From Actinoplanes sp. NBRC 103695 (GTDB taxonomy: Bacteria > Actinomycetota > Actinomycetes > Mycobacteriales > Micromonosporaceae), in assembly GCF_030269485.1 (NCBI RefSeq), contig NZ_BSTL01000023.1, positions 101,682 to 165,681 on the forward strand: a DNA stretch of 64,000 bases. Direction: 5' to 3'. This document shows, one piece after another, positions 49,021 to 56,954 of the stretch. The position numbers and the translations under genes were made by a program. A model generated the notes under the pieces. The model had not been told where the DNA came from, made no database searches, and saw only the letters and a list, made by a program, of their open reading frames with translations. Within the stretch, counting starts at the first letter, position 1. Each line of letters begins with the position of its first letter.

Positions 49021-50037
49021 TCAACCGGGCGGCGGCGCCGTGCTCCCACGCGGTGTCAGCCGAGCGGGCGCCGCCTCGATGTCGTCGACCGGCTTCTCCG
49101 CGATCGCGTCGAGCAACTGCCGGGCGGCCTGGGCGCCGTAATCCGCGATGTCCCGGCTCAAGGCGGTGAGCGGCGGGTGCACCAGCCGGCACAACGGCGA
49201 GTCGTCCCAGGCCACGATCGACAGGTCGGCCGGCACCCGAAGCCCCATCTCCTGGGCGACCGACAGCCCCGCCACCGCCATGACGTCGTTGTCGTAGATC
49301 ACCGCGGTGGGCCGCGACGCCGACATCAGGAGCTGCCGGGTGGCCCGCCCGCCTTCCTCGCCCGTGTAGTCCGCCGCCACGGTGACCGCCGACTCGAAGC
49401 CGAGCGTCCGGCACACCTCGTCGAACGCCTGCCCGCGCGCCCGGGTGTGCAGCAGCTCGGCCATGCCGCTGACCCGGGCGATCCGCCGGTGCCCGAGCGC
49501 CGACAGGTAGCGCACCGCCTCGGCGACCGCCCCGGCGTCGTCCGACCAGACCTGGGTGATGGAGCCGGTCTCGCCCGGCCCGCCGATCACGACCGCGGGC
49601 AACTGCAATTCCTGGAGTACGGGGATGCGCACGTCACCGTCGCGCAGGTCGCTGACGAACACGCCGTCGACCCGCCGCTCGCCCCACCACCGCCGGTAGA
49701 CCTCGACCTCCTGCTCCGGCGAGTCCACCAACTGGAGGGTGAGCGCGTAGGACCGGGACGCCAGCTCCGCCTCGAACCCGCTGATCAGGCCCATGAAGAA
49801 CGGCTCGACGCTGAGGATCCGGGCGGGCCGGCTGAGGGTGAGCCCGACAGCTGCCGCCTTGGCGCCGGAGAGGGCGCGCGCGGCGCTGTTCGGGTTGAAG
49901 CCGATCTCCCGGGCGATCGCGATGATCCGTTCGCGGGTGGCCTCGGACACTCCTGGCTGGCCGTTGAGCGCGTACGAGACCGCGCCTTTGGAGACGCCCG
50001 CCCGCAAGGCGATGTCCGCGATTGTCGGCCGTTTCAC
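49021..50037 (-). CDS. LacI-family transcriptional regulator
   Basis: A 338-residue repressor: N-terminal LacI helix-turn-helix TIADIALRAGVSKGAVSYAL and hinge helix NSAARALSGAKA, then a periplasmic-binding-protein-like sensor domain (VGLTLSRPARI, VDGVFVSD, RPTAVIYDNDVMAVAGL, ADLSIVAWDDSPL). The GTG at 50037 has AGGGAG upstream. It is divergent from the MFS-HAD operon, and a palindrome typical of LacI operators lies 43 bp before its start. The effector is probably a sugar or related metabolite. Confidence 0.9.
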   Translation of the reverse strand: MKRPTIADIALRAGVSKGAVSYALNGQPGVSEATRERIIAIAREIGFNPNSAARALSGAKAAAVGLTLSRPARILSVEPFFMGLISGFEAELASRSYALTLQLVDSPEQEVEVYRRWWGERRVDGVFVSDLRDGDVRIPVLQELQLPAVVIGGPGETGSITQVWSDDAGAVAEAVRYLSALGHRRIARVSGMAELLHTRARGQAFDEVCRTLGFESAVTVAADYTGEEGGRATRQLLMSASRPTAVIYDNDVMAVAGLSVAQEMGLRVPADLSIVAWDDSPLCRLVHPPLTALSRDIADYGAQAARQLLDAIAEKPVDDIEAAPARLTPRGSTAPPPG

Positions 50038-50079
50038 CCTGCTCCCTTCGACAGCCGTGACGGTAACAGGTCATGATCA

Positions 50080-50093
50080 CTTTACCGGTTAAG
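50080..50093. promoter_or_regulatory. LacI-type operator candidate
   Basis: CTTTACCGGTTAAG is a near-perfect palindrome around a central CCGG, with AT-rich arms unusual for this GC-rich region. It lies between the LacI gene and the divergent MFS-HAD transcript, where a LacI-family repressor would act on itself and on the neighbour. Confidence 0.6.
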
Positions 50094-50157
50094 CCACTCC
50101 GTGCAGCGTAGCGACTACGCGTGGAAAACCTGGCAGACAGGTGACACGCGGCTGCGG

Positions 50158-50186
50158 TTGACACTTGGCGAACCGAACCCTACGGT
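50158..50186 (+). promoter_or_regulatory. promoter of the MFS-HAD operon
   Basis: TTGACA at 50158-50163 and TACGGT at 50181-50186 are separated by exactly 17 bp, the best -35/-10 pair seen in the window. Transcription would begin near 50193, leaving a leader of about 300 nt before the MFS start at 50497. Confidence 0.65.
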
Positions 50187-50245
50187 CCTATCTACTTACG
50201 CGGTTCAGTAAGTCACCCCGGGCAGCTGATGCCGGGGCCAGAGGT

Positions 50246-50320
50246 CCGCCGCCGGGCGTCCCGTGTGTCTGTGGGGGCACGGGCGAGCTGGGGGGCGCGC
50301 CCAAGGGGCGCCGGCGGCGG
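50246..50320 (+). ncRNA. structured mRNA leader upstream of the MFS-HAD operon
   Basis: CCGCCGCCGG (50246-50255) can pair with CCGGCGGCGG (50311-50320), closing an internal hairpin CCCGTG/CACGGG (50260-50265 with 50278-50283) and a self-complementary GGGCGCGCCC. An upstream hairpin CCCCGG/CCGGGG (about 50216-50237) precedes it. The 3' arm of the closing stem ends 3 nt before the ATG of a small reading frame at 50324, so it could hide that start. High GC content makes chance pairing easier. Confidence 0.35.
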
Positions 50321-50323
50321 GTC

Positions 50324-50446
50324 ATGTGGTCTATGGTCGTTGGCGTGATTACGCTCGAGGCCGTCGCCGCCGCGTACGCCCAGTGGGTCACCCCTGATCT
50401 GCCGCTCTACGGCAACGATCACAACCGCGGCGATTTCGCTCCCTGA
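50324..50446 (+). CDS. possible 40-residue leader peptide
   Basis: A small frame starting ATG TGG at 50324 would encode a peptide with a hydrophobic stretch (SMVVGVITLEAVAAAYAQWV) and a polar end (YGNDHNRGDFAP). It lies in the MFS-HAD leader, directly after the stable stem, and ends 50 nt before the MFS ATG. No good ribosome binding site is visible. It could be a regulatory upstream frame or a chance frame. Confidence 0.3.
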   Translation: MWSMVVGVITLEAVAAAYAQWVTPDLPLYGNDHNRGDFAP

Positions 50447-50496
50447 CCCCCTCTCCCGGGTCCGCCTTTTGTCGTTGTCGCTCAGGGAGCTCTGTC

Positions 50497-51669
50497 ATGC
50501 CCGATTCCGGGATCCGTGCTGTTCTGCGCGCCCCGCACGTGCCCCTCGTCCTCGCTGCCAGCCAGGTCGGCCGCCTGCCGCTGGCCTCCGCGCCGCTGGC
50601 CCTGCTGATCTTCGCCCGCCAGCAACACAGCCTCGCGCTCGCCGGGTTGGTCGTCGCCGTCTTCACCGCCGGGATAGCCGTCGGCGCGCCGTTGCTCGCC
50701 CGGCTGGTCGACCGCCGCAGGCAGCCGCCGGTGCTGTGGGCGTCGGCCTTGTTCTCCGCGTTCGGCTTCGTCCTTGTCGCGTACGGCGGCCACCGCCTCC
50801 CCGTCACCCTGCTGGGCGCGGCCATCGCCGGTCTGGGCATCCCGCCGCTGGAGGCCTGCCTCCGAGCCCTGTGGCCGGCGTTGGTCCCGCCCTCTCTGGT
50901 CCCGGCGGCGTACACCCTGGACATCGCGGTCCAGGAGGTCATCTTCGTGGTCGGCCCACTGATCACCCTGGCGGCGGTCGGGCTGGCCGGCCCGGCGGCG
51001 GGACTGCTCGCCGCGGCCGCGCTCCAGCTCGCCGGCGTGGCCGCGTTCGTCACGGCGCCCGCCGTCCGCGACTGGCACGGCGTGGCGACGCACCGGCACT
51101 GGGCCGGCCCGCTGCGGATCCGGCAGTTCGCGATCATGGTGCTCGGTGTCGTGTGCATGGGCGCGGCGGTCGGCAGCCTGCCGGTCGCACTCACCGGGTA
51201 CGCGGAGGCCGCCGGCAACCGCTCGCTGACCGGCTGGCTGCTCGCCGCCCAGGCCGGCGGCGCCCTGGTCGGCGGCCTGCTCTACACCCGCGCCTCGCCC
51301 GGCGACGTGCGCCGCCTGCCGATGCTGGCGGCCGTGTTCGCGGTGCTGTATCTGCCGCTGCTGACCACGCCCGGCCCGGCGCTGATCGCGGTGCTGGTGG
51401 CGATCAGCGGCCTGGCGCTGCCGCCGCTGCTCACGGCCGTCTTCCTCGCGGCGGACCGGCTGGCGCCCACGGGCACGGCGGTGGAGGCCTTCGCCTGGAT
51501 CATGACCGCGTTCACGGTGGGCAGCGCGCTGGGTGCGGCGCTGACCGGCCCGTTGACCGAGACACATCTCCGGTACGGATTCCTGCTGGCACCCGCGGCC
51601 GGCCTCCTGGCGGTCCTGGCCATGACCACGGTGTCCCGGAACCACACCCCGGCGGAGGCTCCCCGATGA
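50497..51669 (+). CDS. MFS transporter (exporter-like)
   Basis: A 390-residue protein with twelve hydrophobic helices. The loop after helix 2 has the MFS A-motif-like AGIAVGAPLLARLVDRRRQP, and helix 11 is AFAWIMTAFTVGSALGAALT. The substrate is unknown. AGGGAG lies about 10 nt before the ATG. It is coupled to the HAD phosphatase by an ATGA overlap and is probably repressed by the divergent LacI regulator. Its C-terminal half resembles the half transporter at 29501. Confidence 0.87.
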   Translation: MPDSGIRAVLRAPHVPLVLAASQVGRLPLASAPLALLIFARQQHSLALAGLVVAVFTAGIAVGAPLLARLVDRRRQPPVLWASALFSAFGFVLVAYGGHRLPVTLLGAAIAGLGIPPLEACLRALWPALVPPSLVPAAYTLDIAVQEVIFVVGPLITLAAVGLAGPAAGLLAAAALQLAGVAAFVTAPAVRDWHGVATHRHWAGPLRIRQFAIMVLGVVCMGAAVGSLPVALTGYAEAAGNRSLTGWLLAAQAGGALVGGLLYTRASPGDVRRLPMLAAVFAVLYLPLLTTPGPALIAVLVAISGLALPPLLTAVFLAADRLAPTGTAVEAFAWIMTAFTVGSALGAALTGPLTETHLRYGFLLAPAAGLLAVLAMTTVSRNHTPAEAPR

Positions 51670-52343
51670 CCGTGCGGCACATCGTCTGGGACTGGAACGG
51701 CACGATCCTCGGCGATTCCCGGGCCCTCATCGCGGCGACCATCGACGCGTTCGACACGTGCGGGCTGCCGCCGATCACCCGTGCCGACTACCAGCTCCAC
51801 CACGTCCAGCCGATCCCGCCGTTCTATGAGCGGCTGGCGGGCCGACCGCTGAGCCCTGCCGAACAGGCCCGGCTCGGGGAGTGTTTCCGGGTCGCCTACG
51901 CCCGGCACCGCGAGGCCGTGACCCTCACGACCGACGCGGCGGTCGCCCTGGAACGCTGGGCGGCGGCCGGCGGAACCCAGTCGCTGCTCTCGATGTGCCC
52001 GCACGAGGAACTGGTGCCGCTGGTGACCGCCGCCGGCATCGCGCCGTTCTTCGCCCGCGTCGACGGCAGCGTCGGACCGGATGTGGCGCACAAGGCGCCG
52101 CACCTGGCCCGCCACCTCGAGGGCCTGAGTCTGGAGCCGGCCGGCGTCCTGCTCGTGGGCGACAGCGTCGACGACGCCCGAGCAGCCCGGGAGTGCGGCA
52201 TGCGCTGCCTGGTCTACCACTGCGGCGACGAGGCGCTGCATTCCCGCGCCCACTTCACCGATATCGACGCAGCCGTGGTGCCTTCCCTGGGGGCTGCGGT
52301 GGACGCGGCTCTGGGGCGGGCATGGGAAGGCCCGGGCAGCTGA
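51666..52343 (+). CDS. HAD-superfamily hydrolase (Gph-like)
   Basis: A 225-residue phosphatase: motif I is WDWNGTILGD (nucleophile Asp, with Asn where many have Asp), a helical cap domain, motif II Ser in LLSMCPHEE, Lys in AHKAPHLARHLE, and motif III LVGDSVDDARAA. It probably dephosphorylates a small metabolite, perhaps linked to the transporter with which it overlaps by 4 nt. Confidence 0.86.
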   Translation: MTVRHIVWDWNGTILGDSRALIAATIDAFDTCGLPPITRADYQLHHVQPIPPFYERLAGRPLSPAEQARLGECFRVAYARHREAVTLTTDAAVALERWAAAGGTQSLLSMCPHEELVPLVTAAGIAPFFARVDGSVGPDVAHKAPHLARHLEGLSLEPAGVLLVGDSVDDARAARECGMRCLVYHCGDEALHSRAHFTDIDAAVVPSLGAAVDAALGRAWEGPGS

Positions 52344-52358
52344 TAGCGCGCCCGGGCC
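52329..52358. terminator. bidirectional hairpin between the HAD gene and ilvD
   Basis: GGCCCGGGC (52329-52337) pairs perfectly with GCCCGGGCC (52350-52358), loop 12 nt. It overlaps the 3' end of the HAD gene and precedes the ilvD stop by 17 nt, so it could end both convergent transcripts. There is no T-tract. Confidence 0.5.
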
Positions 52359-52374
52359 GTCCGAACGGTTGCGG

Positions 52375-54222
52375 TTACTCCGGGACCTTGCGGTAGGCGC
52401 CGTCGCTCGCGCTGGTCGCCATCGAGGCGTAGGCGCGCAGGGCCGCCGACACCGATCGCTGGCGGTCGACCGGGCTGTACGGCCGCGGCCGCGCCTCCTG
52501 CGCCGCCCGGCGGGTGGCCAGGTCGTCGTCGGAGACGTTGAGCGTGATGCCGCGGCCGGGGATGTCGATGGTGATCTCGTCGCCGGTCTCGACCAGGGCG
52601 ATCAGGCCGCCGGACGCCGCCTCGGGCGACACGTGGCCGATCGACAGGCCGGACGTGCCGCCGGAGAAACGGCCGTCGGTGATCAGGGCGCATGCCTTGC
52701 CGAGGCCCCGGCCCTTCAGGAACGACGTGGGGTAGAGCATCTCCTGCATGCCGGGGCCGCCGCGCGGGCCCTCGTAGCGGATGACCACCACGTCGCCCTC
52801 GACAACCTGCTTGCCGAGGATGCCGTCGACGGCCGCGTCCTGGCTTTCGAAGACGCGGGCCGGGCCGGAGAACTTCCACAGTTCCTCGGCCACCCCGGCG
52901 GTCTTCACGACGCAGCCCTCGGGCGCCAGGTTGCCGAAGAGGATGGCCAGGCCGCCGTCCGCGGTGTACGCGTGGTCGACGGATCGGATGCAGCCCTCGA
53001 CCGCGTCGGTGTCGAGCGAGGCCCAGCGGTTCTGCGTGGAGAACGGCTGGGTGGTGCGGACGCCGCCGGGGGCCGCGTGGAAGAGCTCGAGCGCCTCGTC
53101 GGTGGCCTTGCCGCTGCGGATGTCCCACGCGTCGAGCCAGCTGCCGAGGTCGGGGGAGTGCACGGAGCGGACGTCGGTGCGCAGCGCGCCGCCGCGGTTG
53201 AGTTCGCCGAGCAGCGCCGGGATGCCGCCGGCCCGGTGCACGTCCTCCATGTGGTACTTCGGGCTGTTCGGCGCAACCTTGGCCAAACAGGGCACCCGGC
53301 GCGAGACCTCGTCGATGTCGGAGACATTGAAGTCGAGCTCCGCCTCGCGGGCGGCGGCCAGCAGGTGCAGGACCGTGTTGGTGGAGCCGCCCATGGCCAC
53401 GTCGAGGGCGACGGCGTTCTCGAACGCGTCGCGGGAGGCGATCGCGCGGGGCAGCACCGACTCGTCGTCGTTCTCGTAATACTGCTTGGCGATGTCCACG
53501 ATCAGCGAGCCGGCCCGCTCGAACAGCGCCTTGCGGGCGGCGTGCGTGGCCAGCGTCGAGCCGTTGCCGGGCAGGGCCAGGCCGATCGCCTCGGTGAGGC
53601 AGTTCATCGAGTTGGCGGTGAACATGCCGGAGCAGGAGCCGCAGGTCGGGCAGGCCGAGCGCTCGATCGTGTCGAGCTGGGCGTCGGTGACGCTCTCGTT
53701 GGCGCTGGCGCTCATCGCGTCGACCAGGTCGAGTTTCTCGTGCACGACGCCCTCGATGGCGATCGTCTTGCCGGCCTCCATCGGGCCGCCGGAGACGAAG
53801 ACCGTCGGGATGTTGAGCCGCAGGGCGGCGATCAGCATGCCGGGGGTGATCTTGTCGCAGTTCGAGATGCAGACCAGGGCGTCGGCGCAGTGCGCGTTGA
53901 CCATGTACTCCACCGCGTCGGCGATCAGCTCGCGGCTGGGCAGCGAGTAGAGCATGCCGCCGTGGCCCATCGCGATGCCGTCGTCGACCGCGATGGTGTT
54001 GAACTCGCGCCCGACCCCACCGGCCGCGGCGATCGAGTCGGCGACCAGGCCGCCCATGTCCTTGAGATGGACATGCCCGGGTACGAACTGGGTGAAGCTG
54101 TTGGCGATGGCCACGATCGGCTTACCGAAGTCGTCGTCCGTCATGCCGGTGGCGCGCCACAGAGCGCGCGCGCCGGCCATGGTCCGACCGTGGGTCGAGG
54201 TCCGGGAGCGCAGTTCAGGCAT
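52375..54222 (-). CDS. ilvD: dihydroxy-acid dehydratase
   Basis: A 615-residue Fe-S dehydratase: MPELRSRTSTHGRTMAGARA at the N-terminus, ISNCDKITPGM (cluster Cys), ACPTCGSCSGMFTANSMNCL (further cluster Cys), and the C-terminal DGRFSGGTSGLSIGHVSPEA. It makes 2-keto acids from dihydroxy acids in valine, isoleucine and leucine synthesis, the step after ilvC. The ATG at 54222 gives the family length. It is transcribed away from ilvBNC, 2.7 kb off. Confidence 0.95.
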   Translation of the reverse strand: MPELRSRTSTHGRTMAGARALWRATGMTDDDFGKPIVAIANSFTQFVPGHVHLKDMGGLVADSIAAAGGVGREFNTIAVDDGIAMGHGGMLYSLPSRELIADAVEYMVNAHCADALVCISNCDKITPGMLIAALRLNIPTVFVSGGPMEAGKTIAIEGVVHEKLDLVDAMSASANESVTDAQLDTIERSACPTCGSCSGMFTANSMNCLTEAIGLALPGNGSTLATHAARKALFERAGSLIVDIAKQYYENDDESVLPRAIASRDAFENAVALDVAMGGSTNTVLHLLAAAREAELDFNVSDIDEVSRRVPCLAKVAPNSPKYHMEDVHRAGGIPALLGELNRGGALRTDVRSVHSPDLGSWLDAWDIRSGKATDEALELFHAAPGGVRTTQPFSTQNRWASLDTDAVEGCIRSVDHAYTADGGLAILFGNLAPEGCVVKTAGVAEELWKFSGPARVFESQDAAVDGILGKQVVEGDVVVIRYEGPRGGPGMQEMLYPTSFLKGRGLGKACALITDGRFSGGTSGLSIGHVSPEAASGGLIALVETGDEITIDIPGRGITLNVSDDDLATRRAAQEARPRPYSPVDRQRSVSAALRAYASMATSASDGAYRKVPE

Positions 54223-54315
54223 TCCTACAGTCTGCCACCGGCCACCCTCGTACGGAGGTGTGGTCCACAGCACGGGACGCGAGTTCGTAAAAACCCCAGA
54301 CTCCCCAAACGGTCG

Positions 54316-56721
54316 ATGATCCGGCACAGTGTTCCCGTGCACTCACCGTCCGGCGTGGAGCTGGCCGGGCTGGCCGGCCTCCTGGTCGCGGTCCCGGCTG
54401 TCGCCCTGCTGGCAAGGTCCGGGCGCAAGCACACCGGCGCCGCCCGGCGGGCCCACGTGGTGCTGGCGGCCGGCGGCACGGTGGTGTCCGCCGCCGCGCT
54501 GGCCGGCCTGCTGACCGCGATTCTCGCGCCGCACGACCCGGCCGAGGGCAACCGGGTGGGGCTCGCGTCCGGGATCGCGGTCGCCATGGCGCTCGGCACG
54601 GTCACCCTGTTGGCGGGCACGCTGCTGCTGCCCGGCTCGGCCCAGCGCCGTGGCACCCTGCTGCGCAACCTCGCCGACGCCGGGATCGCCGCCGCCGCGC
54701 TGTGGTTCGTCGGCTGGGTCCTGCTCGCCCACCCGACGCGCCTGCTCGGCGAGCACACCCCGACCGCCTGCCTCGCGCTGCTGCTCCCGGCGGCGGTGGG
54801 TGCGCTCGCCGTCGGGCTCACGGTGGTTCTCGCGCTGCACGCGCATCGGCCGCGGGTCGGCACCGTACGCGTCTCGGCGGGTGTCGGCCTGGTGGCGGTG
54901 GCCGCGCTGCTGTTGTCCAGCGGCATCTGCACGCACGGGAACACGGCGATGTTGAGCGGTGCCCTGCTGCTGCCGCTCGGCCTGATCGTGGTGGCTCGCG
55001 CGGTGCTGCTGGTGAACCGCCCGGTACAGGTCGTCGGCGACGTGACCCAGCGCGGCACCGCGTTCGCGTTCGTCCCGGTGGTGGGCACCGTGGTTGCCTG
55101 CTTCTACCACGTGGCCCGGGGCGGTTCGATCGATCTGGCCGGCCTCACCTCCGCCAGCGTCATGACCCTGCTGCTGGTCACCCGGCAATATCTCGCGCTC
55201 ACCGACGTCCGCCGCTGGACGCTGCGGCTGAAGGAGAGCGAGGAGCACTACCGCGAGCTCGCGCACACCGATCCGCTGACCGGGCTGGCCAACCGCCGCG
55301 GGCTGGTCCGGGCGCTGCGCGAGCCGGACCCGGCGGGCCGGTCCAAGTTCCTGGTCGGCATCGACATGGACGGCTTCAAGAACGTCAACGACATGCGCGG
55401 CCACGACGTCGGCGACGCGGTGCTGGTCGAGGTGGGCGAGCGGCTGCGGCGCAACCTGCTGGCCGGGGACGTGCCGGCGAGGCTGGGCGGCGACGAGTTC
55501 GCGGTGCTGATGCACGCCACCGCCGACGAGGCGATGCTGGCGGCGAAGCGGCTGCTGGCGGTGCTGGGCGAGCCGTACGAGGTGGACAGCGGCTCGGTCT
55601 TCCTGTCGGCGAGTGTGGGCGTGGCGGGACATCCGGCGCCGGACGACGTCAACGAGCTGATGCGCGACGCCGACCTGGCCCTGCGCTATGCGAAGCAGCG
55701 CGGCAAGAACAGGGTGGAGCGGTACGAGGTCCGCTACGACGAGCTGCTGCGCCGCCGGAGCACGCTGGAGAACGAGCTGCGCCACGCGATCGACCGGGAC
55801 CAGCTGCGCCTGGTTTTCCAGCCGGTGGTGGCGCTGCCGTCGATGCGGCCGGTGGGCGCCGAGGCCCTGCTGCGCTGGCACCACCCGACGCTCGGCAACG
55901 TCCGCCCGGACGAGTTCATCCCGGTGGCCGAGGAGTCCGGCCTGATCAACCGCCTCGGCCAGTGGGTGCTGCGGCAGGCGTGCATCCAGCTCGCGGAGTG
56001 GCTGGTCAAGGGGCACGACGTCTGGGTGTCGGTCAACCTGTCGCCCAAGGAGCTGCACGCGGCGGACTATCCGGCGCAGGTGGCGGACGTGCTGGGTGAG
56101 CTGGGTGTGCCGGCGCAGCGGCTGGTGCTGGAGGTGACCGAGCACGCGGTGGCCACCGACGTGGAGGAGCTGGTCCGCCGCCTGGGCGAGCTGCGGGCGA
56201 CCGGGGTGCGGATCGCGCTGGACGACTTCGGCGCCGGATATTCGTCGCTGGGTCAGCTGCGCACGCTGCCGGTGGACATCCTGAAGATCGACCAGCGGCT
56301 GGTGAACGAGCCGGAGTCACGCACCGGGACCGCCGCGCCTCTGGTGGACGTGGTGGTGCGGCTGGGGCATCGGCTCGGGCTGGAGGTGCTCGCCGAGGGC
56401 ATCCAGACGCCGGCGCAGCGGGTTCTGGTCGAGGAGGCCGGGTGCCGGCTGGGTCAGGGCTCGCTGTTCGGCTGGGGTGTGCCCGCCGAGCATCTCGAGG
56501 CTCAACTTCGCTCCCTGCGTACGCCCATAGCGCCGAAACCGGCTCCCGCACCCCGCACCGGGCCCCCGCCCGGCGCGACTGCACGCAGCCAGGTGATCAT
56601 GCTCGGGCCGGGAATGCGGCAGCTCAGAGCGCTTCTGCCGACCGAGCAGAGCCCCGATTCACCATCGAGTGATCAGAATGTGGGATCAGTTGACTCACCG
56701 CGTGAGATGGGGCAGGGTTAG
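54316..56721 (+). CDS. membrane GGDEF-EAL cyclic di-GMP signalling protein
   Basis: About 801 residues: some nine N-terminal membrane helices (to residue ~300), a GGDEF domain with RLGGDEFAVL and IDMDGFKNVND, and an EAL domain with AEALLRW, NLSPKEL, DDFGAGYSS, KIDQR and AEGIQT. The checked catalytic residues are present, so both activities are possible. A ~70-residue Pro-rich tail follows. The start is unclear: ATG at 54316 or GTG at 54337, neither with a ribosome binding site. The gene ends 4 nt before the ilvB leader peptide. Confidence 0.87.
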   Translation: MIRHSVPVHSPSGVELAGLAGLLVAVPAVALLARSGRKHTGAARRAHVVLAAGGTVVSAAALAGLLTAILAPHDPAEGNRVGLASGIAVAMALGTVTLLAGTLLLPGSAQRRGTLLRNLADAGIAAAALWFVGWVLLAHPTRLLGEHTPTACLALLLPAAVGALAVGLTVVLALHAHRPRVGTVRVSAGVGLVAVAALLLSSGICTHGNTAMLSGALLLPLGLIVVARAVLLVNRPVQVVGDVTQRGTAFAFVPVVGTVVACFYHVARGGSIDLAGLTSASVMTLLLVTRQYLALTDVRRWTLRLKESEEHYRELAHTDPLTGLANRRGLVRALREPDPAGRSKFLVGIDMDGFKNVNDMRGHDVGDAVLVEVGERLRRNLLAGDVPARLGGDEFAVLMHATADEAMLAAKRLLAVLGEPYEVDSGSVFLSASVGVAGHPAPDDVNELMRDADLALRYAKQRGKNRVERYEVRYDELLRRRSTLENELRHAIDRDQLRLVFQPVVALPSMRPVGAEALLRWHHPTLGNVRPDEFIPVAEESGLINRLGQWVLRQACIQLAEWLVKGHDVWVSVNLSPKELHAADYPAQVADVLGELGVPAQRLVLEVTEHAVATDVEELVRRLGELRATGVRIALDDFGAGYSSLGQLRTLPVDILKIDQRLVNEPESRTGTAAPLVDVVVRLGHRLGLEVLAEGIQTPAQRVLVEEAGCRLGQGSLFGWGVPAEHLEAQLRSLRTPIAPKPAPAPRTGPPPGATARSQVIMLGPGMRQLRALLPTEQSPDSPSSDQNVGSVDSPREMGQG
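56690..56718 (+). promoter_or_regulatory. candidate ilvB leader promoter
   Basis: TTGACT (56690-56695) and CAGGGT (56713-56718) are 17 bp apart. The -10 box is weak (C instead of T first) but the predicted start, 7-8 nt downstream, falls on the ATG of the nine-codon leader peptide at 56726, the same leaderless spacing seen for many genes here. It overlaps the 3' end of the GGDEF-EAL gene. Confidence 0.4.
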
Positions 56722-56725
56722 CCGC

Positions 56726-56755
56726 ATGTGCTTGTCGTCCCGAGTACTTAGTTGA
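56726..56755 (+). CDS. candidate ilvB leader peptide
   Basis: ATG at 56726 opens a nine-residue frame, MCLSSRVLS, ending TGA at 56753-56755. Three of its nine residues are branched-chain (Leu, Val, Leu). The stop codon abuts the first leader hairpin, so a ribosome slowed at the Val-Leu codons would cover its 5' arm. That is the arrangement expected of a transcription attenuator for branched-chain amino acid genes. Confidence 0.45.
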   Translation: MCLSSRVLS

Positions 56756-56827
56756 GCGCACTGTCCCGCCCCCTTGATGGGTGACAGTGCGCTAGGTCCC
56801 GTGCAGCGATTGCACAGGGCCTTTTTT
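56755..56827 (+). terminator. ilvB leader hairpin and attenuator-terminator
   Basis: Hairpin 1: an 11-bp perfect stem, AGCGCACTGTC (56755-56765) with GACAGTGCGCT (56783-56793). Hairpin 2: GGTCCCGTGCA (56795-56805) with TGCACAGGGCC (56811-56821), one mismatch and one G-T pair, followed directly by six T (56822-56827), a standard intrinsic terminator. It is 128 nt before ilvB and just after the candidate leader peptide. It could also simply end the GGDEF-EAL transcript. Confidence 0.75.
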
Positions 56828-56841
56828 GTTGCCCAGATCTA

Positions 56842-56922
56842 TGAGGTTCGTTCACGACCTACCTTGAGTTAGACGTTGGTCCAGTTGAGGCACGCGGTCT
56901 CCACCGTCGTGAACGAACCTCA
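56842..56922. repeat. 17-bp perfect inverted repeat before ilvB
   Basis: TGAGGTTCGTTCACGAC (56842-56858) and its exact reverse complement (56906-56922) are 47 bp apart, between the leader terminator and the ilvB start. As RNA it would form a long stem; as DNA it could be a protein site or a small element. The left arm also begins a frame MRFVHDLP (56841-56867). Confidence 0.7.
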
Positions 56923-56954
56923 CTATCACCTACTTCGAATCGAAGGCCTGTGCG

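Noticed and set aside
56828..56954. T-box or known riboswitch before ilvB
   Set aside because: No T-box sequence (such as the conserved TGGNACC bulge) or known aptamer core is visible; the leader is better explained by a peptide attenuator plus an unexplained inverted repeat.
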